Notes: generated by a model not told the origin, from the sequence alone. DNA of 50,260 nucleotides from Caenispirillum bisanense (GCA_945877815.1 CAMDWJ010000029.1:1-50260); one strand, 5' to 3'. Numbered from the stretch's first letter, positions 26,153 through 36,966 are shown. Numbers and translations are program-made.

Positions 26153-26860
26153 CTATTTGACCGGCAGGAGCGCATAGCGGTATCCGCTCGACGCGCGAAT
26201 CAGCAAGAACAGGTTTGAGCGCCCTTCCTTACGCGCATCCTCCAAGTGCCTAGTCAAATGACGCGGTTCCCAAACATCGCGCAAATTGATCGAGACAATG
26301 ACGTCGCCCACCTTCAGTCCATTGGCGACGGGGCCCGCAGGATCGACCTCGCTGACGACCACGCCGATGCTGCCCCAAGGAAGCGCGAATTTCTGGCGAA
26401 CCTCGTCGGCGATCGTTACGACCGTCATGCCTAGCTCCGGATAGGCGTTGAAGATCGGCGTGGCGACGCTCCATGCCTGTGGGCGGGCTGTCGCGCGCAA
26501 GGTCAATTCGGTTGTTTTGCCGCTTCGGAGTACGACGACCGCGATCTTGTCGTCTGCCTTGGTCCGGGCGATCTGCTTGAGTAAATCGTCGAACGTACCG
26601 ATCTTGGCGCCGTTGAATTCCACGATGAAGTCGCCACGGCGGAACCCGGCCAAAGCACCCGGTTCGCCGACCGCCACGTCCTTGACGATGACGCCTTTGG
26701 CATAGTTCGGCCCCAATGCGGTCGCGGCGCGTTCGTCGAGCCCCTGCACTTCCAGGCCCAGGAAGCCTGGATCCGCGCCATGGGCAAGCGACGGCAGGGA
26801 CGCTGCCAGAGCCAGCATCAGACCGAGAACCGCCTTTGCGCCCGCAAGCGGACCCAGCAT
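26153..26860 (-). CDS. Periplasmic protein with two PDZ domains and no protease domain
   Basis: 235 residues. A signal peptide ([20 protein letters not shown]) is followed by a first PDZ domain ([34 protein letters not shown]) and a second ([34 protein letters not shown]). The arrangement resembles the tail of DegP/DegQ, but no trypsin-like catalytic domain (GNSGG) is present, and no remnant of one lies upstream. It probably binds C-termini of periplasmic proteins as an adaptor; this is inference. It is divergent from wecB. Confidence 0.82.
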   Translation of the reverse strand: MLGPLAGAKAVLGLMLALAASLPSLAHGADPGFLGLEVQGLDERAATALGPNYAKGVIVKDVAVGEPGALAGFRRGDFIVEFNGAKIGTFDDLLKQIARTKADDKIAVVVLRSGKTTELTLRATARPQAWSVATPIFNAYPELGMTVVTIADEVRQKFALPWGSIGVVVSEVDPAGPVANGLKVGDVIVSINLRDVWEPRHLTRHLEDARKEGRSNLFLLIRASSGYRYALLPVK

Positions 26861-26951
26861 CCCCCTCCTCCTTGCGCGTATAGGTGCGGCAGGTTATCAA
26901 AACCACGTGCCGGGTATATTACGGCCTTCCGCCAAAGAAGCAATTAACGGC

Positions 26952-28076
26952 ATGAAAATCCTATCGGTTTTCGGTACCCGCCCCGAAGCGATCAAAATGG
27001 CACCGGTGATCGGGGCGCTCGAGCGTCATCCTGGCATCCAGTCGTTGGTCTGCCTGACAGCCCAGCATCGCAGCATGCTCGACCAGGTCATCGATTTGTT
27101 CGGCCTACGCGCCGATTTCGACCTGAACCTGATGGCCGACAATCAGGGCCTGACCCATATCACTTCGGCGGTCCTCAAGGGACTGGAACCGATATTGCGC
27201 GAGGTGCAACCCGACCGCGTTCTGGTACACGGCGATACCGCGACGACATTGGCCGCCTCTTTGGCCGCCTTTTACAGCCATATCCCTGTAGGTCACGTCG
27301 AGGCCGGCCTGCGTACCGGCGATATGATGGCACCCTGGCCCGAGGAGATGAACCGCCGCGTCGCCGATGTGATCTGCGATATGCATTTCGCGCCGACCGA
27401 AAGTGCCCGCGACAATCTGCTCAAGGAGAGGATCGCGGCCGACGGAATCTTCGTCACCGGCAATACCGTGATCGATGCGCTGATGCAGGTCACCCAGCGG
27501 CTCGATCGCGACAGCCGGCTGGCGGAAGATATCGCGCGCGGATTGCCCGAAATCTCAGCCGAACGGCGGCTCGTTTTGGTGACCGGACATCGCCGCGAGA
27601 ATTTCGGCGACGGGTTCGAGCGCATTTGCAACGGCTTGCGTCGGCTCGCCGACGAGCGTCGCGATATCGATATATTCTACCCGGTCCATCTCAACCCCAA
27701 TGTCCGCGAGCCGGTCCTGCGTCTGCTCGGCAGCCATCCCCGAATCAAACTGCTCGATCCGCTCGATTACCTTCCCTTCGTCTATCTCATGAACCGCAGC
27801 CATTTCATCATTACCGATTCGGGCGGAATTCAGGAGGAAGCGCCCTCGCTTGGTAAACCCGTTCTCGTCATGCGCAAGGTCACGGAACGCCCCGAGGCGG
27901 TTGCCGCCGGCACGGTCAGGCTCGTCGGAACAGACAGCGACAAGATCGTGACAGAAGCATGCAGGTTGCTCGACGACGAGCGCGCTTATATGACAATGGC
28001 CCAGGCGCATAACCCGTATGGCGACGGCCGCGCGGGCGAGCGTATCGTGCAGGAGATTGCCAATGCCCACGCCTAA
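26952..28076 (+). CDS. wecB: UDP-N-acetylglucosamine 2-epimerase (non-hydrolysing)
   Basis: 374 residues, cytoplasmic. It interconverts UDP-GlcNAc and UDP-ManNAc. [20 protein letters not shown] is the classic N-terminus and fixes the start at 26952 rather than the in-frame GTG at 26907. [48 protein letters not shown] and [20 protein letters not shown] carry the conserved Asp, Glu and His catalytic residues and the UDP-binding loop. It is the first gene of a four-gene nucleotide-sugar operon, with product passing to WecC. The wecC start lies inside its last codons (14-nt overlap). Confidence 0.95.
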   Translation: MKILSVFGTRPEAIKMAPVIGALERHPGIQSLVCLTAQHRSMLDQVIDLFGLRADFDLNLMADNQGLTHITSAVLKGLEPILREVQPDRVLVHGDTATTLAASLAAFYSHIPVGHVEAGLRTGDMMAPWPEEMNRRVADVICDMHFAPTESARDNLLKERIAADGIFVTGNTVIDALMQVTQRLDRDSRLAEDIARGLPEISAERRLVLVTGHRRENFGDGFERICNGLRRLADERRDIDIFYPVHLNPNVREPVLRLLGSHPRIKLLDPLDYLPFVYLMNRSHFIITDSGGIQEEAPSLGKPVLVMRKVTERPEAVAAGTVRLVGTDSDKIVTEACRLLDDERAYMTMAQAHNPYGDGRAGERIVQEIANAHA

Positions 28077-29331
28077 CCGTCCCGCCAAGGGCGGCTTCGA
28101 TCGCGTCTCGGTGATCGGGCTGGGCTATGTCGGTTTGCCGACCGCCGCCGTTATGGCGAATCGCGGAATGTCCGTTATCGGCGTGGATGCCAATCCCCAT
28201 ACGGTGGAGCGGATCAATCGTGGCGAGGCCCATATCGTGGAGCCGGACCTCGACATATTGGTGCGCAGCGCCACGACCACCGGCAACCTTCGTGCCGTGA
28301 CGAAGCCCGAACCGGCCAATGCGTTCATCGTCGCGGTTCCGACTCCGTTCAAGGAAAACCACGCGCCAGATCTCGCCTTCGTCGAAAGTGCGGCGCGCAG
28401 CCTCGCCCCGGTGCTTGCCAAAGGAAATCTGGTCATCCTGGAATCGACTTCGCCGGTCGGAACCACGGAAATGATGGCCGGCTGGCTAGCAGCCCTTCGG
28501 CCAGATCTGGGCTTTCCCGGCCATAGCACACACGTCGACGTTCATGTCGCCTACAGCCCGGAACGTGTCCTGCCGGGCCGCGTATTGATCGAGCTTGTCG
28601 ACAACGACCGCGTGATCGGCGGCCTCACGCCGGCCTGCGGGCAGCGCGCGAAGGATCTCTATTCGCTGTTCGTCCAAGGCACTTGTTTCCTCACCACTGC
28701 GCGAACCGCCGAATTGGTGAAGCTCGCCGAAAACGCCTATCGCGATCTCAACATCGCCTTCGCAAACGAGTTGTCGCTGGTTTGCGAGAAGGTCGATGTG
28801 AATGTCTGGGAGGCCATCGAACTGGCCAATCGCCACCCCCGCGTCGAAATATTGAAACCCGGGCCCGGCGTCGGCGGTCATTGCATCGCCGTCGATCCTT
28901 GGTTCATCGTCGATTCGGCGCGCGATGTCACACCACTGATCCAGGCCGCGCGCGGCGTCAACGACGCGAAGCCCGCGCACGTGGCCCAACTCATCGCCGA
29001 AGCGGCACGCGGGCGCAATCGTCCATCGGTTGCCTGCCTCGGTCTATCCTACAAAGCTGACATCGACGATTTGCGCGAAAGCCCGTCGGTGGAGGTGGTC
29101 GCTCACCTCGATGCCGCCGACTTTACGGATATCATGGTGGTCGAGCCCCATATCGACAAATTGCCGGACGTGCTCGCGAAACGTCCGAAGCTTACCCTCA
29201 CCGATCTCGACACCGCATTGTCGAAATCCGAGATTGTCGTTTTGCTGACGGACCACGCACCGTTCCGTTCGATCGACCGCGCCCGCTTAGCCGGCAAATC
29301 GGTGATCGATACCCGTGGCATATGGCGCTGA
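28063..29331 (+). CDS. wecC: UDP-N-acetyl-D-mannosaminuronate-forming dehydrogenase
   Basis: 422 residues. It oxidises UDP-ManNAc twice with NAD+ to UDP-ManNAc[21 protein letters not shown] is the NAD-binding Rossmann motif. The catalytic thiol is Cys274 in [32 protein letters not shown] carries the conserved Lys/Asn region, and [17 protein letters not shown] is the C-terminal UDP-binding part. The start at 28063 has AGGAG 8 nt upstream, and the 14-nt overlap with wecB shows coupling. Other UDP-HexNAc dehydrogenases share these motifs, but the pairing with wecB favours ManNAcA. Confidence 0.92.
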   Translation: MPTPNRPAKGGFDRVSVIGLGYVGLPTAAVMANRGMSVIGVDANPHTVERINRGEAHIVEPDLDILVRSATTTGNLRAVTKPEPANAFIVAVPTPFKENHAPDLAFVESAARSLAPVLAKGNLVILESTSPVGTTEMMAGWLAALRPDLGFPGHSTHVDVHVAYSPERVLPGRVLIELVDNDRVIGGLTPACGQRAKDLYSLFVQGTCFLTTARTAELVKLAENAYRDLNIAFANELSLVCEKVDVNVWEAIELANRHPRVEILKPGPGVGGHCIAVDPWFIVDSARDVTPLIQAARGVNDAKPAHVAQLIAEAARGRNRPSVACLGLSYKADIDDLRESPSVEVVAHLDAADFTDIMVVEPHIDKLPDVLAKRPKLTLTDLDTALSKSEIVVLLTDHAPFRSIDRARLAGKSVIDTRGIWR

Positions 29332-29332
29332 T

Positions 29333-30388
29333 ATGACCAAGACCGCACTCATTACCGGCGTGACCGGACAGGACGGAGCCTATCTCGCGGAATTCCTGTT
29401 GCGCAAAGGTTACGTGGTTCACGGCATCAAGCGCCGGTCCTCATCCTTCAATACGGGCCGCGTCGATCACATCTATCAGGACCCGCACCTCGAAAGCCGC
29501 AATTTCGTTCTTCATTACGGCGACATGACGGATGCGACGAATCTCATCCGCATCGTGCAGCAGGTCCAGCCCGACGAGATCTACAATCTCGCGGCGCAAA
29601 GCCATGTCCAGGTGAGCTTCGAGACCGCCGAATATACCGCCAACAGCGATGCCCTCGGCACGCTGCGTCTGCTCGAAGCGCTCCGCATCCTGGGGCTGGA
29701 GAAAAAAACGCGGTTCTATCAGGCCTCGACCTCAGAACTTTATGGTGACGTCGCTGAAACCCCGCAGACCGAAACGACACCGTTCCGTCCGCGCAGCCCT
29801 TATGGGGCAGCCAAGCTTTACGCCTATTGGATCGTGGTGAACTACCGCGAGGCCTATGGCATCCATGCTTCGAACGGGATTTTGTTCAACCACGAAAGCC
29901 CGATTCGCGGCGAAACCTTCGTTTCCCGCAAGATCAGCCGCGCCGTCGCGGCCATCGAAACCGGGCAAGAAAGCCGCCTGTTTCTCGGCAATCTCGATGC
30001 TCTTCGCGATTGGGGACATGCTCGCGATTATGTCGAGGGGATGTGGCTGATGTTGCAACAGGCCCAACCCGACGATTATGTGCTCGCGACCGGCGAGCAG
30101 CACTCCGTTCGCGAATTCGCCGAACTTGCCTTTGCCGAGGTCGGAAAAACCATCACGTGGCGCGGCACCGGAATCGACGAGATCGGTATCGATGCCAAAA
30201 CCGGCGAGGTTCTAATCGCGGTCGATGCGCGCTACTTTCGCCCGACAGAGGTCGAATCCTTGGTCGGCAATGCCGCCAAAGCGCATGCTAAGCTTGGCTG
30301 GCGACATAAGACGAGTTTCAACGAACTGGTTCGCGATATGGTTCAAACCGACCTCGATCTCTATCGGAAATCCCATGGCGGACGATAA
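29333..30388 (+). CDS. gmd: GDP-mannose 4,6-dehydratase
   Basis: 351 residues, a short-chain dehydrogenase that turns GDP-D-mannose into GDP-4-keto-6-deoxymannose. [20 protein letters not shown] (NADP binding), [20 protein letters not shown], the STSELYGDV stretch and the Tyr157/Lys161 pair in [12 protein letters not shown] are all diagnostic. [16 protein letters not shown] binds GDP-sugar. The start is 1 bp after the wecC stop. fcl overlaps its end by 14 nt. Confidence 0.96.
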   Translation: MTKTALITGVTGQDGAYLAEFLLRKGYVVHGIKRRSSSFNTGRVDHIYQDPHLESRNFVLHYGDMTDATNLIRIVQQVQPDEIYNLAAQSHVQVSFETAEYTANSDALGTLRLLEALRILGLEKKTRFYQASTSELYGDVAETPQTETTPFRPRSPYGAAKLYAYWIVVNYREAYGIHASNGILFNHESPIRGETFVSRKISRAVAAIETGQESRLFLGNLDALRDWGHARDYVEGMWLMLQQAQPDDYVLATGEQHSVREFAELAFAEVGKTITWRGTGIDEIGIDAKTGEVLIAVDARYFRPTEVESLVGNAAKAHAKLGWRHKTSFNELVRDMVQTDLDLYRKSHGGR

Positions 30389-31346
30389 GCTTACGTCCCC
30401 CTACGGGTTGGCCGGCAAGCGTATCTGGGTCGCCGGCCATAGCGGTATGGTCGGCAGTGCCACTGTGCGCAGGCTTGCCTCGGAGAATTGCGAAATTCTC
30501 ACCGTCCCCCACGCCAAACTCGACCTGCGCGATCAGGCCGGCGTCGGCGCCTGGATGAAACATGAAAAACCCGATGTCGTCGTCGTCGCTGCGGCCACCG
30601 TCGGCGGCATTCATGCGAATTCGACGCGGCCGGCCGATTTCATCTACGACAATCTCGCCATCGAGACCAATATCATCCATGCGGCATTCCAGCTCGGCGT
30701 CGAGAAATTGTTGTTCATGGGATCCGCCTGCATCTATCCGCGCGAGGCGGAACAGCCGATGGTCGAAGAGGCATTGTTGACCGGCCCTCTCGAACCCACC
30801 AACGAGTGGTACGCCATCGCCAAGATCGCCGGCATTAAGCTCTGCCAAGCTTACCGCAAACAGCACGGAAGCGATTTCATCTCCGCGCAACCCAACAATC
30901 TTTACGGCCCGAACGACAACTTCGATCTTCAAGGTGGGCACGTCATCCCGGCATTGATGCGCAAGGCCCACGAGGCAAAACTCAGTGGCGCTCCAGCATA
31001 CGAACTTTGGGGCAGCGGCACGCCGAAACGCGAATTCCTGCATGTCGACGATCTCGCCGACGCCCTCATCCATATTCTTAAATATTATTCCGGTCCGGTG
31101 CCGCTCAACATCGGTACCGGCGAGGAAGTGACGATCGCCGAACTCGCGCGCACCATCGCCGATGTCGTCGGCTTCACCGGCAACCTGAAATTCGACACGT
31201 CCAAACCGGACGGCAGCCCACGCAAACTATTGGACGATACCCGGATGAAGAAGCTGGGCTGGCGGGCGTCGATTTCGTTGAGAGACGGGCTTGCCGAAAC
31301 CTATCGCTGGTTCCTCGATCACGAATCCGAACGGCGCGGCCACTAG
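30375..31346 (+). CDS. fcl: GDP-L-fucose synthase (epimerase/reductase)
   Basis: 323 residues. It converts the Gmd product to GDP-L-fucose with [20 protein letters not shown] is the cofactor-binding loop, [17 protein letters not shown] contains the catalytic Ser and Cys region, and [11 protein letters not shown] gives Tyr146/Lys150. [10 protein letters not shown] and [16 protein letters not shown] are family signatures. Together with gmd it shows that the glycan contains L-fucose or a derivative. It converges with a glycosyltransferase gene, and the two stop codons share the palindrome CTAG at 31343-31346. Confidence 0.95.
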   Translation: MADDKLTSPYGLAGKRIWVAGHSGMVGSATVRRLASENCEILTVPHAKLDLRDQAGVGAWMKHEKPDVVVVAAATVGGIHANSTRPADFIYDNLAIETNIIHAAFQLGVEKLLFMGSACIYPREAEQPMVEEALLTGPLEPTNEWYAIAKIAGIKLCQAYRKQHGSDFISAQPNNLYGPNDNFDLQGGHVIPALMRKAHEAKLSGAPAYELWGSGTPKREFLHVDDLADALIHILKYYSGPVPLNIGTGEEVTIAELARTIADVVGFTGNLKFDTSKPDGSPRKLLDDTRMKKLGWRASISLRDGLAETYRWFLDHESERRGH

Positions 31347-32479
31347 TCCAGCAAGGTTTGGTAAGCAGCGAGCGCCCGGTCGGCATAATCTTGCCAATCG
31401 TATCCGTGGGCCACGACGTTGCGGGCGTTTGTCCCCATGGCCAGGCGCTCTTCAGGCGAGCGGATCAGTCGATCGAGCGCCGCCGCTATGCCCTCGACGG
31501 ATTTTGTCGGCACGACGAGACCATCGCGCTCGGCACACAATGGCCCCTGCGCGGCCGGCGACACGATGGAGGGCAGCCCGCTTGCCATTGCCTGTAGCAA
31601 GGTCAAAGGAACGCCGCCTTCCTGCAACGACGGCAGGCAAAAAATATCGGCACGCGCATATTCGGCCGCCAGCGCTGGCCCCGGTAAGGCTCCACGCACG
31701 ACGACATTGGCGCTTTGCTCGACCAAAAATGCGGCGACCTCGGGATCGACCGGGCCGATCAGATGAAGCTCGGCCGCCCGATCCACCGACGCGAAGGCAT
31801 TGAGTAGCCACGGAACCCCTTTTTGAATACCGACACGACCGACGAACAGCACCCGCACCGGACGTCCCGTGTCCACGGCGCGCGGCGCGGGCGCGAAACG
31901 GGCAAGATCAACACCATAGGCATTCACAATCAGCCTATCGCGCGCGATCCCTTCGGCTACGAAAGTATCGGCGGCATAAGAAGTCGGCACTGCAATTGCG
32001 TCCGCGGAATCGTATTCAGCCAGTTCACGTTCGATGATACCGGCTTGCGTTCCTTCATAGACCAGACCGAAATCATCGTAGGCTTCTGTCAAAATTCGCA
32101 TCTGGTTGCGGATATGTGTCGAGCCGCGCTCGACTACGACCTTTAGTCCTGCGGCCCGCGCCGGCGCGATCGCTTCGAGTGTCGCCGAACTCCAGCCGAC
32201 GAGGATGTCGGCATTCGAGATTGCCGTCTGCGCCGCGTATCGTGCAAAGGCCACAGCAATCGCGAGATCGGGTTTCGTTCCGATATGCCATCGATCATAC
32301 AGCCGACGACGCAGTTCAAGCAGGGGCCGGCTGCGAATATCGATGCCCTCGGAGACAAATCGCCTGGCGAGAAGTGCCGGATAGGTGGTGACGAGTCGCC
32401 CCATCGCGCCGCGCCGATGCAACCCGTTGGCAAGCTCAAAGGCGTGCCAACGGCCGTGAACGGAGATATTGACCCTCAC
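31343..32479 (-). CDS. Glycosyltransferase family 4
   Basis: 378 residues, a GT-B fold retaining glycosyltransferase, cytoplasmic or membrane-peripheral. The N-terminal domain starts [20 protein letters not shown]; the C-terminal nucleotide-sugar domain has [19 protein letters not shown] and the E-x7-E region in [21 protein letters not shown]. Donor and acceptor are unknown. It is the last gene of a five-gene operon running from 36966, and its GTG start overlaps the upstream stop by 4 nt (GTGA). Confidence 0.88.
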   Translation of the reverse strand: MRVNISVHGRWHAFELANGLHRRGAMGRLVTTYPALLARRFVSEGIDIRSRPLLELRRRLYDRWHIGTKPDLAIAVAFARYAAQTAISNADILVGWSSATLEAIAPARAAGLKVVVERGSTHIRNQMRILTEAYDDFGLVYEGTQAGIIERELAEYDSADAIAVPTSYAADTFVAEGIARDRLIVNAYGVDLARFAPAPRAVDTGRPVRVLFVGRVGIQKGVPWLLNAFASVDRAAELHLIGPVDPEVAAFLVEQSANVVVRGALPGPALAAEYARADIFCLPSLQEGGVPLTLLQAMASGLPSIVSPAAQGPLCAERDGLVVPTKSVEGIAAALDRLIRSPEERLAMGTNARNVVAHGYDWQDYADRALAAYQTLLD

Positions 32480-33633
32480 GGCTCTGCCGGTACCGAATTC
32501 GGTGCCCGTCCCGATGCCACGGCTTCGAAGGTTTCAACGAGACGATCGACGTGAGCCTCCCAACCGAACCGGGCAATCGCACGGGCTCGGCCATTTTCGC
32601 CAAGCCGACGGCGCAATTCCGGATCCGCATCAAGTTGTCTGAGCGCATCGGTGAGCCCGGAAACCGAAAAGGGACGGAAATACAAAGCGGCATCGCCGCA
32701 AATTTCGCGATTTACCGGCGTGTCGGCGACCGCCAATGGCATGCCAGAACTCATGGCTTCAGCCATCGGATGGCCGAAGGTTTCCGAGACCGACGGAAAG
32801 ACGAAAACATCGTGGGAGTTATAAAGATCAGGAAGAGCCAGATAGGCATGGCGGCCAAGCGAAATACTTCCGCGTGCCTCGGCATCGTCGATCAATACTT
32901 GATCGAGCGTGCTGCCGGCCATGCCCTTGAGTTCCTCGGACGACATGGTGATCCTTCCATGCGCCGGCAAGCCATCCTCGTTCAACCGGTCGACCGCCTG
33001 GCAAATCAGACCCGGCACCTTATGCGGGTAATAAACAGACACGTAGAGCATGCGTAGAACGCCGTCTTCGCGCCAGTGTCGTTGGCGTGAGGACGGCTTG
33101 AACATCTCGTTGATCGTGCCGTACGGATTGACAGTGCATTTTTCCAGGATCGCCGGTTGCCATAAGCCGAGCGCGTCACGCATCGCATGAGTTGGCGTTA
33201 TGATATGATCGGCATTGCTTGCCGACCAAAGCATGAGTTTGCGTCGCAGAAAACGGTTGGCAACGTAGGCCAACCCTTGAGTCGCAGTCATATGCGACAG
33301 ATAAAACGGGTCGAACAGCCCGCCCTCGCGCAACAGCAGAACTTGCTTCACCTGCGAAGCAAGCAAGCCAAAATTCGCCGACGAAAATAGAACATCCGGT
33401 TTTATTTCGGAAACGATCCGACGCCACGCGATTTGCTCCCAGATGAACCGGCGAATGGGCGAATATCTGCCAATATCGAGGTGTCTCACCGAAGCGCGTT
33501 CGCGCGTCATGAATTCCGTGGGCACGCAGACTATGACGTCGATACCCCGTCGTTCGAATGCATCCAACAGATTGTTCGTATAGGTGACGATCCCACCCAT
33601 TCGGGCCGATAGCGCATTGACCAGAACCTTCAC
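32476..33633 (-). CDS. Glycosyltransferase family 4 (mannosyltransferase-like)
   Basis: 385 residues from GTG at 33633, which has GGAGG 7 nt upstream and begins KVLVNALSARMGGIVTYTNN after the initiator; the longer frame to 33738 lies in the upstream gene. The C-terminal domain has FPSVSETFGHPMAEAMSSG, the GT4 E-x7-E motif, and LRMLYVSVYYPHKVPGLI. It resembles the GT at 35782 in layout (VLVNxxxAxxGG start, ANFGLLA versus ANYGPLA), so the two may be distant paralogues. The G+C content of this gene and the next is visibly lower than elsewhere. 4-nt overlaps (GTGA) at both ends. Confidence 0.87.
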   Translation of the reverse strand: MKVLVNALSARMGGIVTYTNNLLDAFERRGIDVIVCVPTEFMTRERASVRHLDIGRYSPIRRFIWEQIAWRRIVSEIKPDVLFSSANFGLLASQVKQVLLLREGGLFDPFYLSHMTATQGLAYVANRFLRRKLMLWSASNADHIITPTHAMRDALGLWQPAILEKCTVNPYGTINEMFKPSSRQRHWREDGVLRMLYVSVYYPHKVPGLICQAVDRLNEDGLPAHGRITMSSEELKGMAGSTLDQVLIDDAEARGSISLGRHAYLALPDLYNSHDVFVFPSVSETFGHPMAEAMSSGMPLAVADTPVNREICGDAALYFRPFSVSGLTDALRQLDADPELRRRLGENGRARAIARFGWEAHVDRLVETFEAVASGRAPNSVPAEP

Positions 33634-34682
33634 TGCACTGCCTCCGTAGCCCGATCGAGAATCAGCTTCAAGCGATCTTCGTGTCGAAAGTGTCCCGCAA
33701 GAACGGCTCGATGGCCGTCGCGCGCGATGCGAAGGCACGTCTGATCGTCAGTTAGCAGCGCCTTGCATCGCTCAATCAGTTCCGAGTCCGAACCAAAAAA
33801 CACAGCTGTTTCATTTTCCTTAAATAGACCGGCGATCTCGGCATTACGCTCGTGCAACATCAATCCGCCCATGGCCGGAATTTCGATCGACCGGCACGTT
33901 TGCAGATCTCGGTTTTCCTTGCGAAGGAAACACAGATTGACACGGCTTGCGCAAACGACTTTCGCATATTCCACGTCGTAGACCGGACGATCCTCGATAC
34001 GCAGCCCAGGCGGGCGATCCCGCAATCGCTGCCATCCGTTTCCCCACACACGCACATCGAACCCAGCGCGCGCCAGATCGGCCAGGCTTTGCGCCCGGGC
34101 TTGTTCATAGGTGCCGACAAAACTCACATCCGACCCGAAGGTCCGCCTATCGTGGATCGAAACCGGCACCGGGCGATGGACCGCGGGGTCGTAGGAATTA
34201 TCGACAAACAAGACGCGAGCGGCACCTTTGGCCGGCATCTCGTCCGCGCGCGCATTGGCGGATTTGGTCGTCACCCATAGATCGAATAGAGGCAAGGCGT
34301 GTTCGGTCCAACGTGACAAATGATGCGGGTTCATCATGTCGTCCTCGGCGTACCAAATGATCCGCACGTGCGGCAGCATTTTCTTGGCCGCCCGCAATGT
34401 ATCGGCCCGGACGGCAACAGCCCGGTCGAGCCAAAGAATGTCGTGCGGGGCCTGCGACAGAAGATGTCGGATAGCTGGATTGGCATAGGCTAGGTCGCCC
34501 GGAACGCGGAGCCGATAGCGGACACGTTCTATCAGGCTTGGCTTATCTTCGTAGGTAGCTCCCTCCGGATGGGTCGGAACGACGGTCACGACGTGCCCCA
34601 TCTCGCGTAAAGTGCGAATCCGCTGTAGGGTCCGCGATCCCGGCGCCGTCATACCGACGAAAACGATGCGAAGCGCCGTCAT
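33630..34682 (-). CDS. CgeB-like glycosyltransferase
   Basis: 350 residues from MTALRIVFVGMTAPGSRTLQ; 18 upstream in-frame codons belong to the neighbour's sequence. SDVSFVGTYEQARAQSLADL followed by VRVWGNGWQ and the C-terminal CRSIEIPAMGGLMLHE match the CgeB/DUF3880-type glycosyltransferases. The conserved Glu of this class is E in SIEIPAMGG. The role is probably a sugar transfer in assembly of the surface glycan; the specificity is unknown. It overlaps both neighbours by 4 nt (ATGA at its start). Confidence 0.8.
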   Translation of the reverse strand: MTALRIVFVGMTAPGSRTLQRIRTLREMGHVVTVVPTHPEGATYEDKPSLIERVRYRLRVPGDLAYANPAIRHLLSQAPHDILWLDRAVAVRADTLRAAKKMLPHVRIIWYAEDDMMNPHHLSRWTEHALPLFDLWVTTKSANARADEMPAKGAARVLFVDNSYDPAVHRPVPVSIHDRRTFGSDVSFVGTYEQARAQSLADLARAGFDVRVWGNGWQRLRDRPPGLRIEDRPVYDVEYAKVVCASRVNLCFLRKENRDLQTCRSIEIPAMGGLMLHERNAEIAGLFKENETAVFFGSDSELIERCKALLTDDQTCLRIARDGHRAVLAGHFRHEDRLKLILDRATEAVQ

Positions 34683-35785
34683 AAGACAGCGTCCAATGCC
34701 GTTTTGAGACCGTCGATATCGGCGCGAAAATCCCATCTCGCAACGCGCGCGTGAGCTGCGCGCCCAAGCTCCTCGGATCGACCGATCAATTCCGGCAAGG
34801 CGCGCGCCAATCCGGCGATATCGCCGGCCACCGACCGGAATCCGGTTTCGCTATCGACCAGATCGTAGGCCGCGCCCACCTGGTCACTGGCGATTACACC
34901 GGTGCCGCAGGCCATGGCTTCGTTGACCGCCAATCCCCAGGGCTCGCGCTCAGCGGTCAACGCGAAGAGATCCGCCGCCGCATAATAGGCCGGCATCTCG
35001 CTCTGATTGCGAAAACCGGCAAAAACGACGTCCGGGCCGGCCGCGCGCTCCAAGGCCGGGCGCAACTCGCCATCGCCGACAATCAATAGGATCGGCCGCT
35101 CGCCATCACCCCAGGCCGCCGTCCGCCACGCCGTCAGGAGATGATCGGCGTGTTTGCGTGCCGTGAGCTTGCCTGCGTACAGCAAAATTTTACGGTCGGC
35201 CGCGATGCCGTGTCGACTTTTGACCGCAAGTGCCGCTTGCGGCGTCGCGCGTTGGGCAAAGTAGTCGTTATCGATCGCGTAGGGCATGTCGAAGATGCTG
35301 TCCGGCGCAACGCCATGATCTTCGTAATAGGCCCGATTGCGCGACCCGACCGCCAGAAAGGCGCGACACCGTCCGAAGATCCGACGCAAATACAGACGCT
35401 TGAGCCATCGGCGCGGCACCCCGCCGTCCGGCATCGCGCCCGCCCAATTCTCGCCGCGCATCAAAACCGGACGCCGCGCTTGGTCGGCTAAGCCCAGCGC
35501 GTCGCGCATCAACCGGCTTTCCCAACCATGCATCCAGATCGCGTCGGACTCGCGCAGCAATTTCGCCAGATCGATTTCGGAGGCAAGCTTACTTTCGTAT
35601 CCGTCGCGAAGGGGGACGTCCCATTCGACGTCGACGCCGAACCCAGCATCGCGATACCGGCCAGACGAAAAATCTTGCTCGAACACGACCGAGAGGAGGA
35701 TACCGGGATCGCGCGCGATCAGCCGTAACAACGGCGCTTGATACTGGATCGGATGGCTGACGAGATAGAGCAGGCGTGTGGTCAC
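34679..35785 (-). CDS. Glycosyltransferase family 4 (HPIQYQ type)
   Basis: 368 residues from GTG at 35785. It starts TTRLLYLVSHPIQYQAPLLR, a distinctive N-terminus of a GT4 subgroup found in polysaccharide loci. KILLYAGKLTARKHADHLL and ALTAEREPWGLAVNEAMACG form the nucleotide-sugar-binding domain with the E-x7-E motif. Donor and acceptor are unknown. The longer in-frame start at 35899 would lie inside the upstream gene and is rejected. GTGA overlap with the upstream gene. Confidence 0.87.
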   Translation of the reverse strand: MTTRLLYLVSHPIQYQAPLLRLIARDPGILLSVVFEQDFSSGRYRDAGFGVDVEWDVPLRDGYESKLASEIDLAKLLRESDAIWMHGWESRLMRDALGLADQARRPVLMRGENWAGAMPDGGVPRRWLKRLYLRRIFGRCRAFLAVGSRNRAYYEDHGVAPDSIFDMPYAIDNDYFAQRATPQAALAVKSRHGIAADRKILLYAGKLTARKHADHLLTAWRTAAWGDGERPILLIVGDGELRPALERAAGPDVVFAGFRNQSEMPAYYAAADLFALTAEREPWGLAVNEAMACGTGVIASDQVGAAYDLVDSETGFRSVAGDIAGLARALPELIGRSEELGRAAHARVARWDFRADIDGLKTALDAVL

Positions 35786-36966
35786 GAACCCGCCTCGGCG
35801 GACGGTTTCATAGTGCGGCCCGACACACCGACTTGACGGTAGCGTTCGGGCGAAACCGATTTGATCACCTCGGCCGTTTGTCGCGCCGTGAGCTCCCACG
35901 AATAGCGCTGAGCCCGCACCAAAGCATTGCGTGCTAGCCGGTGGCGCTCGGCATCGTCGGCCAGCAAGGCACTGATCCGATCCGCCATGTCGGACGCATC
36001 GAGCGGATCGAAGAAGACGGCCGCATTACCTAGAATCTCCGGCATGGCGGCACTGTTTGAACTTGCGATCGGCGCGCCGCAGGCCATCGCCTCCACCAAC
36101 GGATTGCCGAACGTTTCGACGGTCGAGGGGAAAACGAACAATTTGCAATTCTGATACAAAGCCAGCAGTTGTTCGGTACTGCAAGCCCCCAGGAACTCGA
36201 CCGCATCCGTCAATCTCTCGGCGGCAATCGCGGTTTTCAACTCGATCATATATTCTTCGTCAATGGCTCGTCCGGCAATCTTAAGGACGACGTCGGGAAA
36301 CTGCTGGCGCACGGTCGCAAGGGCGCGAATCAGGGTATGCAGATTTTTCTGCACATAGATGTCCGAGACCGCCAGCAAATAGTCGCCGGTTCGTCCGCCT
36401 TCGGAAACCCGAAAGACGTCGTTGACGCCGTGATAGACGACGGAGACCTTATTTTGCAGCCGGTCCCCGACGCCAAAGCTGAGAGCCGCGCGCGCATAAC
36501 GCGATACCGCGATGGCCCGCCGGCAGGTCATCAGCGATAGGCCTGTCATGACCGTCAAGCCGGCCCAATACAGACGTTTCAGGATGCGGCTTTCGCGCCC
36601 GGCAACGGCGAGCGAGTTGCGCAACATGATGATCTGCGCTGGGGCAGCAAGCGGACCGTAGTTGGCGAGCGATAGTGTTACGTCCACCCGCATGACGCGG
36701 GCGAAAATAGGCAATGCCAATTGTTCCCAAACAAGGTTCGAAAAGAACCCGTTGGGAAAATCGAGTAGATGAATCCTGATCCGTTCATGGATCGTACCGA
36801 ACAAAGAAAATTGGTCGCGATGGATGAAAAGATGCAGTTCCAACTCGTCATCCGCCGCGAGCAAGGGCATGATGTTGCGAAGGTACGTCACCCCGCCCCC
36901 GCTCTTGGCATGGATGCCGTTGACGAGAACCCGGAGCCGGTCGCTATTGAGAAACGCGCGTTTCAT
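35782..36966 (-). CDS. Glycosyltransferase family 4, first gene of the GT operon
   Basis: 394 residues. RLRVLVNGIHAKSGGGVTYL is the N-terminal Rossmann start; LLAVSDIYVQKNLHTLIRAL and FPSTVETFGNPLVEAMACG form the donor-binding half with the E-x7-E motif typical of mannosyltransferases and fucosyltransferases of GT4. It is the promoter-proximal gene of the five-gene minus-strand operon. Its start is only 24 bp from the start of the divergent GT9 gene, so any promoter must extend into that gene. The specificity cannot be assigned. Confidence 0.88.
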   Translation of the reverse strand: MKRAFLNSDRLRVLVNGIHAKSGGGVTYLRNIMPLLAADDELELHLFIHRDQFSLFGTIHERIRIHLLDFPNGFFSNLVWEQLALPIFARVMRVDVTLSLANYGPLAAPAQIIMLRNSLAVAGRESRILKRLYWAGLTVMTGLSLMTCRRAIAVSRYARAALSFGVGDRLQNKVSVVYHGVNDVFRVSEGGRTGDYLLAVSDIYVQKNLHTLIRALATVRQQFPDVVLKIAGRAIDEEYMIELKTAIAAERLTDAVEFLGACSTEQLLALYQNCKLFVFPSTVETFGNPLVEAMACGAPIASSNSAAMPEILGNAAVFFDPLDASDMADRISALLADDAERHRLARNALVRAQRYSWELTARQTAEVIKSVSPERYRQVGVSGRTMKPSAEAGS

